The notes below the pieces were generated by a model, which saw only the letters and a program-made list of their open reading frames with translations, was not told the origin of the DNA and searched no databases. From Chloracidobacterium sp. (GTDB lineage: Bacteria; Acidobacteriota; Blastocatellia; Pyrinomonadales; Pyrinomonadaceae): 64,000 bases of DNA. Below, piece by piece: positions 1 to 7,836 of this stretch (within the stretch, counting starts at the first letter, position 1; each line of letters begins with the position of its first letter). The DNA lies in NCBI GenBank assembly GCA_016706275.1, contig JADJJY010000005.1:1-64000 (forward strand), given 5' to 3'. A program made the position numbers and the translations under genes.

Positions 1-137
1 GCGTCATGATCTCAGCCTCGAGTTCGATGGCTTTGCGTTCGATCTCGGCGCCTTTGGCGAGCAAACTATCGGCAAACTCGCGGTCTTTGAGGCCCGAGGC
101 GTTTATGCGGACATTCATATAGGCACCGATGATGGCG
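1..137 (-). pseudogene. Detached 3' fragment of ftcD (duplicate)
   Basis: Read on the minus strand this encodes about 45 residues matching the C-terminal end of the intact formimidoyltransferase-cyclodeaminase gene at 8985-10685. It aligns without gaps to 9011-9147, with 5 differences in 137 bases; two are silent, one changes Ala to Glu, and two adjacent ones change one codon near the window edge. Homology stops abruptly at 137/138. A stop codon in the same frame lies two codons upstream of the homology, so it cannot be read as a fusion. It follows the kdpD sensor gene directly and runs off the left edge, so its end is unseen. It looks like a relic of duplication or insertion at the ftcD 3' end. 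Confidence 0.85.
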
Positions 138-154
138 AATCAAAAGACGATCGA

Positions 155-1342
155 TCACTCTTCGTCGCGTTTGTTGATAGGAATCACATGAACGGCTGCG
201 TCGCGCACCTCTGCGAGAAACCGGTTGATGACCGACCCTCGCCAGAAAATATCCCAGCGGGTTCGGGCCGATTGGCCAAAGATGACATGGGTGATGCCGT
301 TGTGGCGGGCGTAGCCAAGCAGTGCGTCTGCGACATTACGAGCCTTAAGACAAACCACCTTTGCTCCGAGAGTTTCCGCAAATTTTATGTTTTCCTGGAG
401 TGCCGCGTGGGATTCGGGCGTGATCCTGCCCAATTCTTCGTCCGGCGTCTCGACATAAACCGCCGCCCAGTCCTCATTTGCGAACCGTCCCGCAATGCGT
501 GCTCCCGTTCGTAATATCTTCTTCGCACTTCCTCGCGAAGCCATACACACCATTACCTTTTCAGGGATCACCGCGTGATCGAGACCTTCACGCTCGCGAT
601 ATTCCGTGTCCTGGATCGATTGCTGTTGGGCGACGTGACGTAGAGCTAATTCGCGTAGCGTCGCGAGATTTCCTTTGCGAAAGAAATTATTGAGAGCCTG
701 TTCGATCTTTTCGACCGAGTAGATCTTCCCCTGCCGCAAGCGGGTTCGCAAAGTGTCGATCGAAATATCAACGTCGATCACTTCGTCCGCATTCTTAAAG
801 AAGGAGTCAGGCACCGTTTCACGCACCTGAACTCCAGTGGTGGTTGTTACAACATCATTTAGCGATTCGATGTGTTGAACGTTGACGGCGGTGATGACCG
901 AAATTCCATTTTCCAACAGCTCTTTGACGTCTTGATAACGCTTTTCGTTCTTTGCTCCTTCGATGTTGGTGTGTGCGAGTTCGTCAACGATCGCTACCGC
1001 CGGTTTCCTCGCGATGACAGCGGCGAGGTCCATTTCGTCAAACGTGTTGCCGCGATATTCTATCTTTGCAGCCGGAATGATCTCGAGATCTTTGATCTGT
1101 TCTTCGGTCTCGACTCGGCCGTGTGTTTCAACGACCGCAATGACAACATCAATTCCCTGATCTTTCAGTTGGTGGGCGTCTTCGAGCATTCGATACGTTT
1201 TACCGACGCCGGCCGCCGCACCGATATAAACGCGCAGCTTTGCCCGCTCGTTCTCATGCAGTTTCTCCAAAAGAGACTCCGGCGAAGGCCGTATCGCGGC
1301 GTCGCGGTTTGGCATTTCTGTTATTTCGGTGTCAACGAACAT
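155..1342 (-). CDS. kdpD: KdpD sensor half: KdpD domain plus Usp domain, no kinase
   Basis: 395 residues from the ATG at 1342; a TTG 21 bases upstream is the alternative start. It corresponds to the cytoplasmic N-terminal half of KdpD. The KdpD domain has the P-loop GAAAGVGKT (about residues 41-49) and the conserved VDELAHTN and VNVQHIESLND motifs. A universal-stress-protein-like domain follows (about residues 255-390, with the nucleotide-loop-like FGQSARTRWD) and the protein then ends. No transmembrane helices, H-box or ATPase are present. The missing half is a separate gene at 7833-8948, about 6.5 kb upstream in the same orientation. Truncated KdpD proteins are known in some other bacteria. 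It sits 68 bases after kdpC and probably belongs to the kdp operon. It presumably tunes the kinase half by binding it, which is inference. Confidence 0.92.
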   Translation of the reverse strand: MFVDTEITEMPNRDAAIRPSPESLLEKLHENERAKLRVYIGAAAGVGKTYRMLEDAHQLKDQGIDVVIAVVETHGRVETEEQIKDLEIIPAAKIEYRGNTFDEMDLAAVIARKPAVAIVDELAHTNIEGAKNEKRYQDVKELLENGISVITAVNVQHIESLNDVVTTTTGVQVRETVPDSFFKNADEVIDVDISIDTLRTRLRQGKIYSVEKIEQALNNFFRKGNLATLRELALRHVAQQQSIQDTEYREREGLDHAVIPEKVMVCMASRGSAKKILRTGARIAGRFANEDWAAVYVETPDEELGRITPESHAALQENIKFAETLGAKVVCLKARNVADALLGYARHNGITHVIFGQSARTRWDIFWRGSVINRFLAEVRDAAVHVIPINKRDEE

Positions 1343-1410
1343 ATTCTTACCGCTTTGTAACAAAGAGAAGAAGTTTTTCTTTGGTTAATCACTCTCTTCT
1401 CTCGTCAAAA

Positions 1411-1968
1411 CTACTTCTTATCAAGAGCAAGGTTTAACATAAGCACATTTACGCGCGGTTCGCCAAAAAAACCAAGCTGCCGGCCCTCGGTAAACTTCTG
1501 TACTATCTGCCGGACATCGCTTTCGGCCATATTTCTTTCTCTTGCGATGCGAGTAACTTGAAACTCTGCCGCCTCCGGTGAAATATGCGGATCGAGGCCC
1601 GACGCACTTGTTGTCACAAGATCAGCCGGAACTTTTGCATCAGGATTTTCGGCCTGCATCGTTTCGGCATCAGCACCGATGCGATCGATCAGTTTTTTAT
1701 TGGTCGGCCCAAGATTAGACCCGCTCGATGCCCCCGCATCATACCCATTGCCCGCAGCCGATGGCCGCGAGTGAAAATATCCCTTTGAAGTAAACGTCTG
1801 GCCGATGAGTTGCGAACCGACAACATTCCCATCTCTGACGATCAGCGAGCCATTCGCCTGATGGGAGAACGCTATTTGGCTGACGCCCCAAACCGCGAAC
1901 GGATAGAGAACACCGAGAGCAACGGTCAAAACGACCAACATTAATACGGATGTAATTAAGTCTTTCAT
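1411..1968 (-). CDS. kdpC: K+-transporting ATPase subunit C
   Basis: 185 residues, the usual KdpC length. One N-terminal membrane helix (about residues 8-30) is followed by a periplasmic domain with family motifs such as GQTFTSKGYFHSRPSAAG and SGLDPHISPEAA. KdpC stabilises the KdpFABC complex and is proposed to help KdpA bind K+ with high affinity. It starts 9 bases after the kdpB stop, with an AAGGAAA ribosome-binding site before the ATG at 1968. No oddities seen. Confidence 0.97.
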   Translation of the reverse strand: MKDLITSVLMLVVLTVALGVLYPFAVWGVSQIAFSHQANGSLIVRDGNVVGSQLIGQTFTSKGYFHSRPSAAGNGYDAGASSGSNLGPTNKKLIDRIGADAETMQAENPDAKVPADLVTTSASGLDPHISPEAAEFQVTRIARERNMAESDVRQIVQKFTEGRQLGFFGEPRVNVLMLNLALDKK

Positions 1969-1977
1969 ATATTTTCC

Positions 1978-4026
1978 TTAGGCTAATCCCAACGCTGTGA
2001 TAACGATATCGATCAGCTTTATACCTATAAACGGTGCGACCAGACCGCCCAGGCCGTAGATCAACAAATTTCGCTGCAAGAGGCTAGACGCCGACATCGG
2101 GCGGTATTTTACTCCACGCAGAGCGAGCGGGATCAACGCAATAATTACCAGTGCATTAAAAATAACAGCCGAAAGGATCGCCGACTGTGGCGTCTTAAGG
2201 CCCATGATGTTGAGTGCATTTAGCACCGGAAAAGTCGCCGCAAACATCGCCGGTATGATCGCAAAATATTTCGCGACATCATTGGCAATTGAAAACGTAG
2301 TCAACGCTCCACGCGTCATCAACAATTGTTTACCAATCTCTACGATCTCGATCAATTTGGTCGGATCACTATCAAGATCGACCATATTGCCGGCTTCTTT
2401 GGCGGCCTGCGTGCCAGTGTTCATTGCAACGCCGACATCGGCTTGGGCAAGGGCCGGGGCATCATTAGTGCCGTCTCCGGTCATCGCGACAAGCTTGCCC
2501 TCGGCCTGTTCGCGTTTGATGAGAGCCATTTTGTCTTCGGGCGTGGCTTCGGCAAGAAAATCGTCGACCCCCGCTTCGCGTGCGATCGACGCGGCAGTCA
2601 GCGGATTGTCACCCGTGATCATGACGGTCTTGATCCCCATTTTGCGAAGCTGCGTAAACCGCTCTACCATCCCGCCTTTAACAATATCCTTTAGATAAAT
2701 TACGCCGAGAGGTTTGTGATTATCCGCGACCACGAGTGGGGTTCCGCCTGCTTTTGCTATCCGCTCGACCACCTCACGCAGCTCCGCGGGCGATTGGTGT
2801 CCGCCGCTCGCGACATATTTTTCAATCGCATCGACCGCACCTTTGCGGATCTCGCGGCCATCGAGATTCACACCCGACATTCTGGTTTGTGCGGTAAATG
2901 GAATGAATTCTGCCTTAGCAGTCGATAGTTCGCTTACTTCTCGTCCACGCAATCCGTATGTTTCCTTTGCGAAAACAACGATCGACCGGCCTTCGGGCGT
3001 TTCGTCAGCAAGCGATGAAAGTTGCGCCGCATCGGCAAATGTCTCCGCCGAAACTCCGGACAACGGAATAAACTCACTAGCTTGCCGGTTTCCAAGCGTT
3101 ATCGTACCGGTTTTATCAAGGAGCAACGTATTTACATCACCCGCTGCCTCAACAGCACGACCGGACATCGCGAGCACGTTATGCTGTATCAGCCTGTCCA
3201 TCCCGGCGATCCCGATAGCCGACAGCAATCCCCCGATCGTCGTAGGAATCAAACAAACAAGAAGTGATATGAGTACAAATATCGTCTGCGTCGCGTTTGA
3301 ATACATGGCAAACGGTTGCAGCGTAACCACGGCGAGTAAAAAGACAATGGTCAGTCCGGCTAGCAGTATATGCAGAGCGATCTCATTCGGCGTTTTTTGC
3401 CGTGATGCCCCCTCTACAAGGGCGATCATGCGGTCGATAAACGTCTCGCCCGGATTCGAGGTGATCTTTACTTTTATCCAGTCGGACAACACACGCGTGC
3501 CGCCCGTCACCGCGGAACGGTCACCGCCGGATTCACGAATGACAGGAGCGGATTCACCGGTAATAGCAGATTCGTCAACCGAAGCAACGCCCTCGACAAC
3601 TTCGCCATCGCCGGGAATAAACTCACCCGCCTCGACGTAAACGACATCGCCTTTGCGTAATTCTGGTGCCGCGACCGTTCGTTTTGTTCCGTCGGCCTCG
3701 ATCAACGTTGCACTGGTCTCGGTCTTTGATTTACGCAGCGTATCGGCTTGTGCCTTACCGCGTCCCTCGGCCATCGCCTCAGCAAAATTAGCAAAGAGAA
3801 CAGTGAACCAAAGCCAAAGCGTGATCTGTATCTCAAATCCAAAGCTGCTTTGTGACGAAGGGGTAAAGATGCTTAACACGAGCTTGATGCTCAAGAATAA
3901 CGCACCGACCTCGACCACAAACATCACCGGATTTTTCAGCATCTTACGCGGATCGAGCTTTTGCACCGATCCGGCCAATGCCTGTTTGATTATTTTGCTG
4001 TCCCAAATTGAAATTGCGTTTTTCAT
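1978..4026 (-). CDS. kdpB: K+-transporting P-type ATPase subunit B
   Basis: 682 residues, full length. This is the P-type ATPase that powers high-affinity K+ uptake in the KdpFABC complex of the inner membrane. Visible motifs are TGES (about 156-159, actuator domain), CLIPTTIGG in the membrane core, the phosphorylation motif DKTGTIT with Asp at about 304, and the hinge GDGTNDAPALAQADVGVAMN. All catalytic residues seem intact. The stop of kdpA lies 4 bases upstream and kdpC starts 9 bases downstream, so translation is likely coupled. Confidence 0.98.
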   Translation of the reverse strand: MKNAISIWDSKIIKQALAGSVQKLDPRKMLKNPVMFVVEVGALFLSIKLVLSIFTPSSQSSFGFEIQITLWLWFTVLFANFAEAMAEGRGKAQADTLRKSKTETSATLIEADGTKRTVAAPELRKGDVVYVEAGEFIPGDGEVVEGVASVDESAITGESAPVIRESGGDRSAVTGGTRVLSDWIKVKITSNPGETFIDRMIALVEGASRQKTPNEIALHILLAGLTIVFLLAVVTLQPFAMYSNATQTIFVLISLLVCLIPTTIGGLLSAIGIAGMDRLIQHNVLAMSGRAVEAAGDVNTLLLDKTGTITLGNRQASEFIPLSGVSAETFADAAQLSSLADETPEGRSIVVFAKETYGLRGREVSELSTAKAEFIPFTAQTRMSGVNLDGREIRKGAVDAIEKYVASGGHQSPAELREVVERIAKAGGTPLVVADNHKPLGVIYLKDIVKGGMVERFTQLRKMGIKTVMITGDNPLTAASIAREAGVDDFLAEATPEDKMALIKREQAEGKLVAMTGDGTNDAPALAQADVGVAMNTGTQAAKEAGNMVDLDSDPTKLIEIVEIGKQLLMTRGALTTFSIANDVAKYFAIIPAMFAATFPVLNALNIMGLKTPQSAILSAVIFNALVIIALIPLALRGVKYRPMSASSLLQRNLLIYGLGGLVAPFIGIKLIDIVITALGLA

Positions 4027-4030
4027 ATAA

Positions 4031-5833
4031 CTAAAATGTCTGTCCGTTCACCATCTGAAAATGCTCCAGGATCGGCGATAGGCTTAATACCGGAAAGAAA
4101 GTCAATGCTCCGACTATCAAGATCACGCTGATTAGCAAAATACTAAAGAGTGCGGTGTTGACCGGAAATGTGCCGAGACTCGCAGGTACGGATTTCTTCT
4201 GTGCAAGATTTCCGGCTATCGCAAGCATCGGGATTATCATCATGAATCTCCCAACGAGCATAGCGATCCCCAGCGTTGTGTTATACCAAAGTGTGTTTGC
4301 GCTGATACCCGCGAACGCCGAGCCGTTATTGCCCGTTGCGGATGTAAACGCGTAGAAGATCTCTGATAAACCATGTGCCCCCTGATTATTTAGCGACGTA
4401 AGGCCAAAGTCCGGGGAAATTGACGAGATCGCCGTAAAGCCCAAAATAATGAGTGGGAAGATGAGGATATAAAGCATCGCCATTTGTACGTCGTATGCCT
4501 CGATCTTTTTACCGAGGTATTCCGGCGTCCGCCCGACCATCAAACCGGCAATAAAAACGGTAAGGATCACCATTATGAGGATCCCGTACAGGCCGGCTCC
4601 GACGCCGCCGAAAATGACCTCGCCAAGCAAAATGTTAACCATCGGAACGAGTCCACCGATCGGCGTAAAACTATCATGCATAGCATTGACAGCGCCGCAT
4701 GAAGCGTCGGTAGTCACCGTCGCAAATAATGCAGAATTTGCGACGCCAAATCTCGTTTCCTTACCCTCAAAGTTGCCGCCAACTACCGTTTGATCGACGG
4801 TTGCTGGATAAAGCGGATTTCCCCGTGATTCCGCATAATAAAGAGTCAAAACCCCTGCGACCAGCAGTATCATCATCGCCGCATAGACTGCCCAGCCGTG
4901 GCTTTGCGATTTGACCATTCGCCCGAGCGTGTAGGTGAACCCGGCGGGAATAAGCAAGATCAGCAACATCTGAATGAAATTCGACAAAGGCGTCGGATTT
5001 TCAAAAGGATGGGCAGAGTTTGCATTAAAAAAACCGCCGCCGTTGGTACCCAGCATCTTGATCGCAAGCTGTGACGCGACCGGACCTTGAGCTATGGTCT
5101 GCGTGTCAACGATCTGATCTTCTTTTACGTTTTCGCCTTTTTCATCCTTAACGACATTGCCATCGGCGTCTTTCTTATCAACTTGAACTGTCTGAATATC
5201 TGTCAGCTTTGCCGTGTCATACGGTTTGAAGTTTTGAACAACGCCCTGCGACACAAAAAATACCGCAGCAAGAAACGACAGCGGGAGCAAAATATATAGA
5301 GTTCCGCGCGTCAGGTCTACCCAAAAATTGCCAAGCTTTTCGGTCTCAAACCGGGATATGCCGCGAATGAAAACGATCGCAAGGGCCATTCCAACCGCAG
5401 CAGACTTGAAATTCTGTACGGCAAGGCCCGACATCTGCGTAAGATAGCTCATCGTCGTTTCACCAACGTAGCCTTGCCAATTGGTGTTAGTTACAAACGA
5501 GACCGCCGTGTTAAATGACGAATGCTCGCTAGGTCCGCTAAACGATTGTGGGTTCAACGGTAGATAAAACTGAAAACGCTGCATTGCGTAAAGCGCAAGT
5601 GACGAGACCAGGCTAAATATCAGCATTGCGATGCCGTACTGTTTCCAGTTCATCTCTCGCGTCGCATCAACCCGCGTGACCTTATAGATAAGCCGTTCAA
5701 TTGGCTTAAACAGAAAGTCTAGAAACGTACTTTCTCCGTTATAAACCCTCAGCAGAAACACGCCCATCGGCTTTGCCAAAAGTGTGAGTACAACAAGAAA
5801 GAAAAGAATTTGTAATAGTCCGTTATAAGTCAT
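4031..5833 (-). CDS. kdpA: K+-transporting ATPase subunit A (K+ channel subunit)
   Basis: 600 residues, longer than the 557 of E. coli KdpA. The four selectivity-filter loops are recognisable: TNTNWQGY, GTNGGGFFNANSAHPFENP, CGAVNAMHDSF and TGNNGSAFAG. Extra length includes a charged stretch around residues 217-245 (KKDADGNVVKDEKGENVKED) in a loop just before the second filter. KdpA binds K+ outside and passes it to KdpB. It starts 5 bases after kdpF. The insertion is a lineage-type variation; its role cannot be told from sequence. Confidence 0.97.
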   Translation of the reverse strand: MTYNGLLQILFFLVVLTLLAKPMGVFLLRVYNGESTFLDFLFKPIERLIYKVTRVDATREMNWKQYGIAMLIFSLVSSLALYAMQRFQFYLPLNPQSFSGPSEHSSFNTAVSFVTNTNWQGYVGETTMSYLTQMSGLAVQNFKSAAVGMALAIVFIRGISRFETEKLGNFWVDLTRGTLYILLPLSFLAAVFFVSQGVVQNFKPYDTAKLTDIQTVQVDKKDADGNVVKDEKGENVKEDQIVDTQTIAQGPVASQLAIKMLGTNGGGFFNANSAHPFENPTPLSNFIQMLLILLIPAGFTYTLGRMVKSQSHGWAVYAAMMILLVAGVLTLYYAESRGNPLYPATVDQTVVGGNFEGKETRFGVANSALFATVTTDASCGAVNAMHDSFTPIGGLVPMVNILLGEVIFGGVGAGLYGILIMVILTVFIAGLMVGRTPEYLGKKIEAYDVQMAMLYILIFPLIILGFTAISSISPDFGLTSLNNQGAHGLSEIFYAFTSATGNNGSAFAGISANTLWYNTTLGIAMLVGRFMMIIPMLAIAGNLAQKKSVPASLGTFPVNTALFSILLISVILIVGALTFFPVLSLSPILEHFQMVNGQTF

Positions 5834-5838
5834 GGCTT

Positions 5839-5928
5839 TTAGAATTTCTCAGGGCGCAGCAGCGCATAAACCAAATAGATCAACAATAAAACCGCACAGA
5901 GTGCCGCCAAAATGCTTTCCCAACTCAT
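5839..5928 (-). CDS. kdpF: KdpF, small subunit of the K+ ATPase
   Basis: A 29-codon gene in the gap before kdpA. It encodes a single hydrophobic helix with the ending LVYALLRPEKF, like the LxYLxYAL...E.F pattern of KdpF. It begins MSWESILAAL. Its ATG overlaps the stop of the preceding micro-ORF (ATGA at 5925-5928) and its stop is 5 bases before kdpA. KdpF is a lipid-like stabiliser of the KdpFABC complex. Position, size and sequence all agree. Confidence 0.9.
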   Translation of the reverse strand: MSWESILAALCAVLLLIYLVYALLRPEKF

Positions 5929-6026
5929 TTCTTTGCTCCTTTTCGCAGACTCTCACAAGCGGCCATATAGCCTATCGCGATGATAAAAAATCCGAGAATT
6001 ACGCCAATAAAGATCAGATCGGTCAT
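5925..6026 (-). CDS. 33-residue single-helix protein upstream of kdpF
   Basis: A 33-codon frame, ATG at 6026, preceded on the minus strand by a purine-rich AGGAGACACC site. It encodes one hydrophobic helix (starting MTDLIFIGVILGFF) followed by a short basic tail (ending SLRKGAKK). It overlaps the kdpF start by 4 bases, which suggests translational coupling. I cannot assign a function. A Kdp-associated membrane peptide is the likely reading given its place in the operon and its good ribosome-binding site. Confidence 0.7.
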   Translation of the reverse strand: MTDLIFIGVILGFFIIAIGYMAACESLRKGAKK

Positions 6027-6034
6027 GGTGTCTC

Positions 6035-6736
6035 CTAGTTAAAGTTATAGCCAAATTCGAACAAGAAATAATGATTGCCCTGTCTTGCCTGGCTGTTACC
6101 GATCGAATATCCCCAGTAGGTCGTAACGCTCGGGATCGGCTTGTAAATGACGCCGGGGGTAAAATATCCGCTCGCATGCTTTCCGGTGATCCAGTCAGCG
6201 GCGACGGTAAATTTACTGTTGACGGTCTGCTCTATGCCAAACTGTCCGCCGGCACGCACGGCGTTAGCTGCGAACACATTCTTGCTCGCGACATAACCAC
6301 CTGCGGTCAGCCGTGTTTTATTCATCGTCTTGCTAACTGCAATATACGAGTAAGTCCCTATGTTGTAAGTGCGGTTGCGCACTGGGATGTAAAAATTAGT
6401 TCCGGCGATCAACGCGGTGTCTTTTTTCTTGTTCTGATAAAATTTCCACTTGACGGTCGGCACAAATGTGGTCGAATCGCTTCCCGGTTGAATATTTCCC
6501 GTAACGTTAAATCCGACCTCGACATTGCCGCCAACACCGACAACAACTCGCGGAACAAAACTGGAAAACCGGTTCAGAGCGATCTGGTTATTCGTCTTAA
6601 ACGAAGCATCGAGTTCGAAATAGACCTTGCCTTTGTCTAAGACATCGGTCGTCGGAACATTAAAAATAGTCTGCTGAGCGCGGACAAAAACGGACGTTCC
6701 AAGCAGGATCGCCACTAAGAATAATTGCTTTTTCAT
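6035..6736 (-). CDS. Predicted outer-membrane beta-barrel protein in the kdp operon
   Basis: 233 residues. A signal peptide (MKKQLFLVAILLGTSVFVRAQ) precedes alternating beta strands rich in aromatic and Gly residues, and the protein ends in FLFEFGYNFN, a terminal strand ending in Asn. This is the look of a small outer-membrane barrel. No precise family was recognised. Its ATG overlaps the stop of the preceding gene by 4 bases and it is followed after 8 bases by the kdpF micro-ORFs. Co-transcription with the K+ pump suggests a role in ion passage across the outer membrane or in osmotic adaptation, but this is inference. Confidence 0.65.
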   Translation of the reverse strand: MKKQLFLVAILLGTSVFVRAQQTIFNVPTTDVLDKGKVYFELDASFKTNNQIALNRFSSFVPRVVVGVGGNVEVGFNVTGNIQPGSDSTTFVPTVKWKFYQNKKKDTALIAGTNFYIPVRNRTYNIGTYSYIAVSKTMNKTRLTAGGYVASKNVFAANAVRAGGQFGIEQTVNSKFTVAADWITGKHASGYFTPGVIYKPIPSVTTYWGYSIGNSQARQGNHYFLFEFGYNFN

Positions 6737-7032
6737 TTCTTTCCTTCGATCTCATCTAAAAAGATCGAGCCTAATAAGATCATTGGGATGGCAACGATCA
6801 ACAATCCCGTGCCAACCTGGTTAAATACCACATCCTGCGAGATCGTACCGTGAATAATGACGCAAACGATACCGACAAAAAGCGAAGAGATACCGCCGAA
6901 AACACCGAACATCGCGAGTATCGAAAAGACCAGCGGCCGAAGCCGGGTATTCGACTTAGCTCTTCGCCGTTTCATGCCCGATAGCGAAGTATTTCCGAGG
7001 ATCGGTGCAGTTGTTCCGGTATCGCCTTTCAT
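6733..7032 (-). CDS. Small two-helix membrane protein, kdp operon
   Basis: 99 residues with a strong AAGGAGAT ribosome-binding site before the ATG at 7032. A basic N-terminal segment (GMKRRRAKSN) is followed by two hydrophobic helices (about residues 33-60 and 70-90). It overlaps the next gene by 4 bases. It is the first gene after the 100-base gap following kdpE, so it probably starts the structural kdp transcript. No family was recognised; function unknown. Confidence 0.7.
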   Translation of the reverse strand: MKGDTGTTAPILGNTSLSGMKRRRAKSNTRLRPLVFSILAMFGVFGGISSLFVGIVCVIIHGTISQDVVFNQVGTGLLIVAIPMILLGSIFLDEIEGKK

Positions 7033-7090
7033 TGCGTGATCTCCTTGTCGTGCGTTTGAGCAACCGACAATTAGAGATTAGCGACAGCGG

Positions 7091-7110
7091 AATAAGGGTT
7101 GAGTAAGGGA
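7091..7110 (-). promoter_or_regulatory. Candidate KdpE operator (direct repeat, 11-bp spacing)
   Basis: Two copies of CCCTTA (minus strand; TAAGGG at 7093-7098 and 7104-7109 on the plus strand) lie exactly 11 bp apart in the gap upstream of the kdp structural genes, next to a T-rich stretch. OmpR-family regulators such as KdpE typically bind direct repeats about one helical turn apart. The site is a prediction from spacing and position. Confidence 0.4.
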
Positions 7111-7134
7111 TTAATAAAAAGTTCGTAAAGATTT

Positions 7135-7836
7135 TTATGACCCTGGTTGGGTAAGAAAACGATACCCGACCCAAGGTTCGGTGCGAATATATTTGGGTTG
7201 CGATGGATCTTCTTCGACCTTCTTGCGGAGTTGGCCGACGAACACGCGAAGGTATTCGGTCTGCTCGGTAAAATTACCTCCCCAGATCGCCGTGAGGATA
7301 GAACGATGCGTCATGACCTTGTTGCGGTTGCGAAATAGGAAAACGAGCAGGTCAAACTCTTTTGGTGTGAGATGGACCGACTCGCCGTTGACAGTCACGT
7401 CGCGTGTGGATGGGTCGATGCGAAAATCGCCGTCTTCGAGTATCGATTCCGAGTCTTCATGGACATCCGGCAAACGCCGAAGCGCCGCACGAACACGTGC
7501 TAGCAGTTCATCGATGCCAAATGGCTTAGTGACGTAATCGTCGGCACCAGCGTCGAGCGCCTGAACCTTTGTTTTCTCTTCGCCGCGAACTGAAAGAACG
7601 ATTATCGGCAGCGTCGAAACTTTTCTAATCTCACGGCACAGTTCGATGCCGTCCATCTCGGGCATTTGCAGATCGGTGATTATCAGGTCAGGATGCCAAT
7701 CGCGAAAGGTGTCGAGGGCAGATAGAGCGTCAGCTGCCGTGCGAACATCGTAGCGATGCGCCGTCAGACTGTGCCGCAAAACGCGGGTTATCTGCGGCTC
7801 GTCGTCAACGACCAATACTTTTTGCGGCTCGCTCAT
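7135..7836 (-). CDS. kdpE: Response regulator KdpE
   Basis: 233 residues. An N-terminal receiver domain has the acidic pair DD at 11-12, phospho-acceptor Asp55 (LIITDLQMPEMDG) and the conserved Lys in DDYVTKPFG. A C-terminal OmpR/PhoB winged helix follows (VHLTPKEFDLL through YIRTEPWVGYRF). It activates kdp transcription when phosphorylated by KdpD under K+ limitation. The start overlaps the kinase stop (ATGA), so the pair is translated together. Confidence 0.95.
   Translation of the reverse strand: MSEPQKVLVVDDEPQITRVLRHSLTAHRYDVRTAADALSALDTFRDWHPDLIITDLQMPEMDGIELCREIRKVSTLPIIVLSVRGEEKTKVQALDAGADDYVTKPFGIDELLARVRAALRRLPDVHEDSESILEDGDFRIDPSTRDVTVNGESVHLTPKEFDLLVFLFRNRNKVMTHRSILTAIWGGNFTEQTEYLRVFVGQLRKKVEEDPSQPKYIRTEPWVGYRFLTQPGS

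Noticed and set aside
2843..3640. Plus-strand 265-codon frame opposite kdpB
   Set aside because: Antisense to a conserved catalytic gene, Ser/Thr-rich by virtue of codon complement, and without recognisable motifs.
5087..5299. Plus-strand 70-codon frame opposite the kdpA insertion
   Set aside because: It lies antisense to the loop insertion of kdpA; no start signal or conserved motif supports it.
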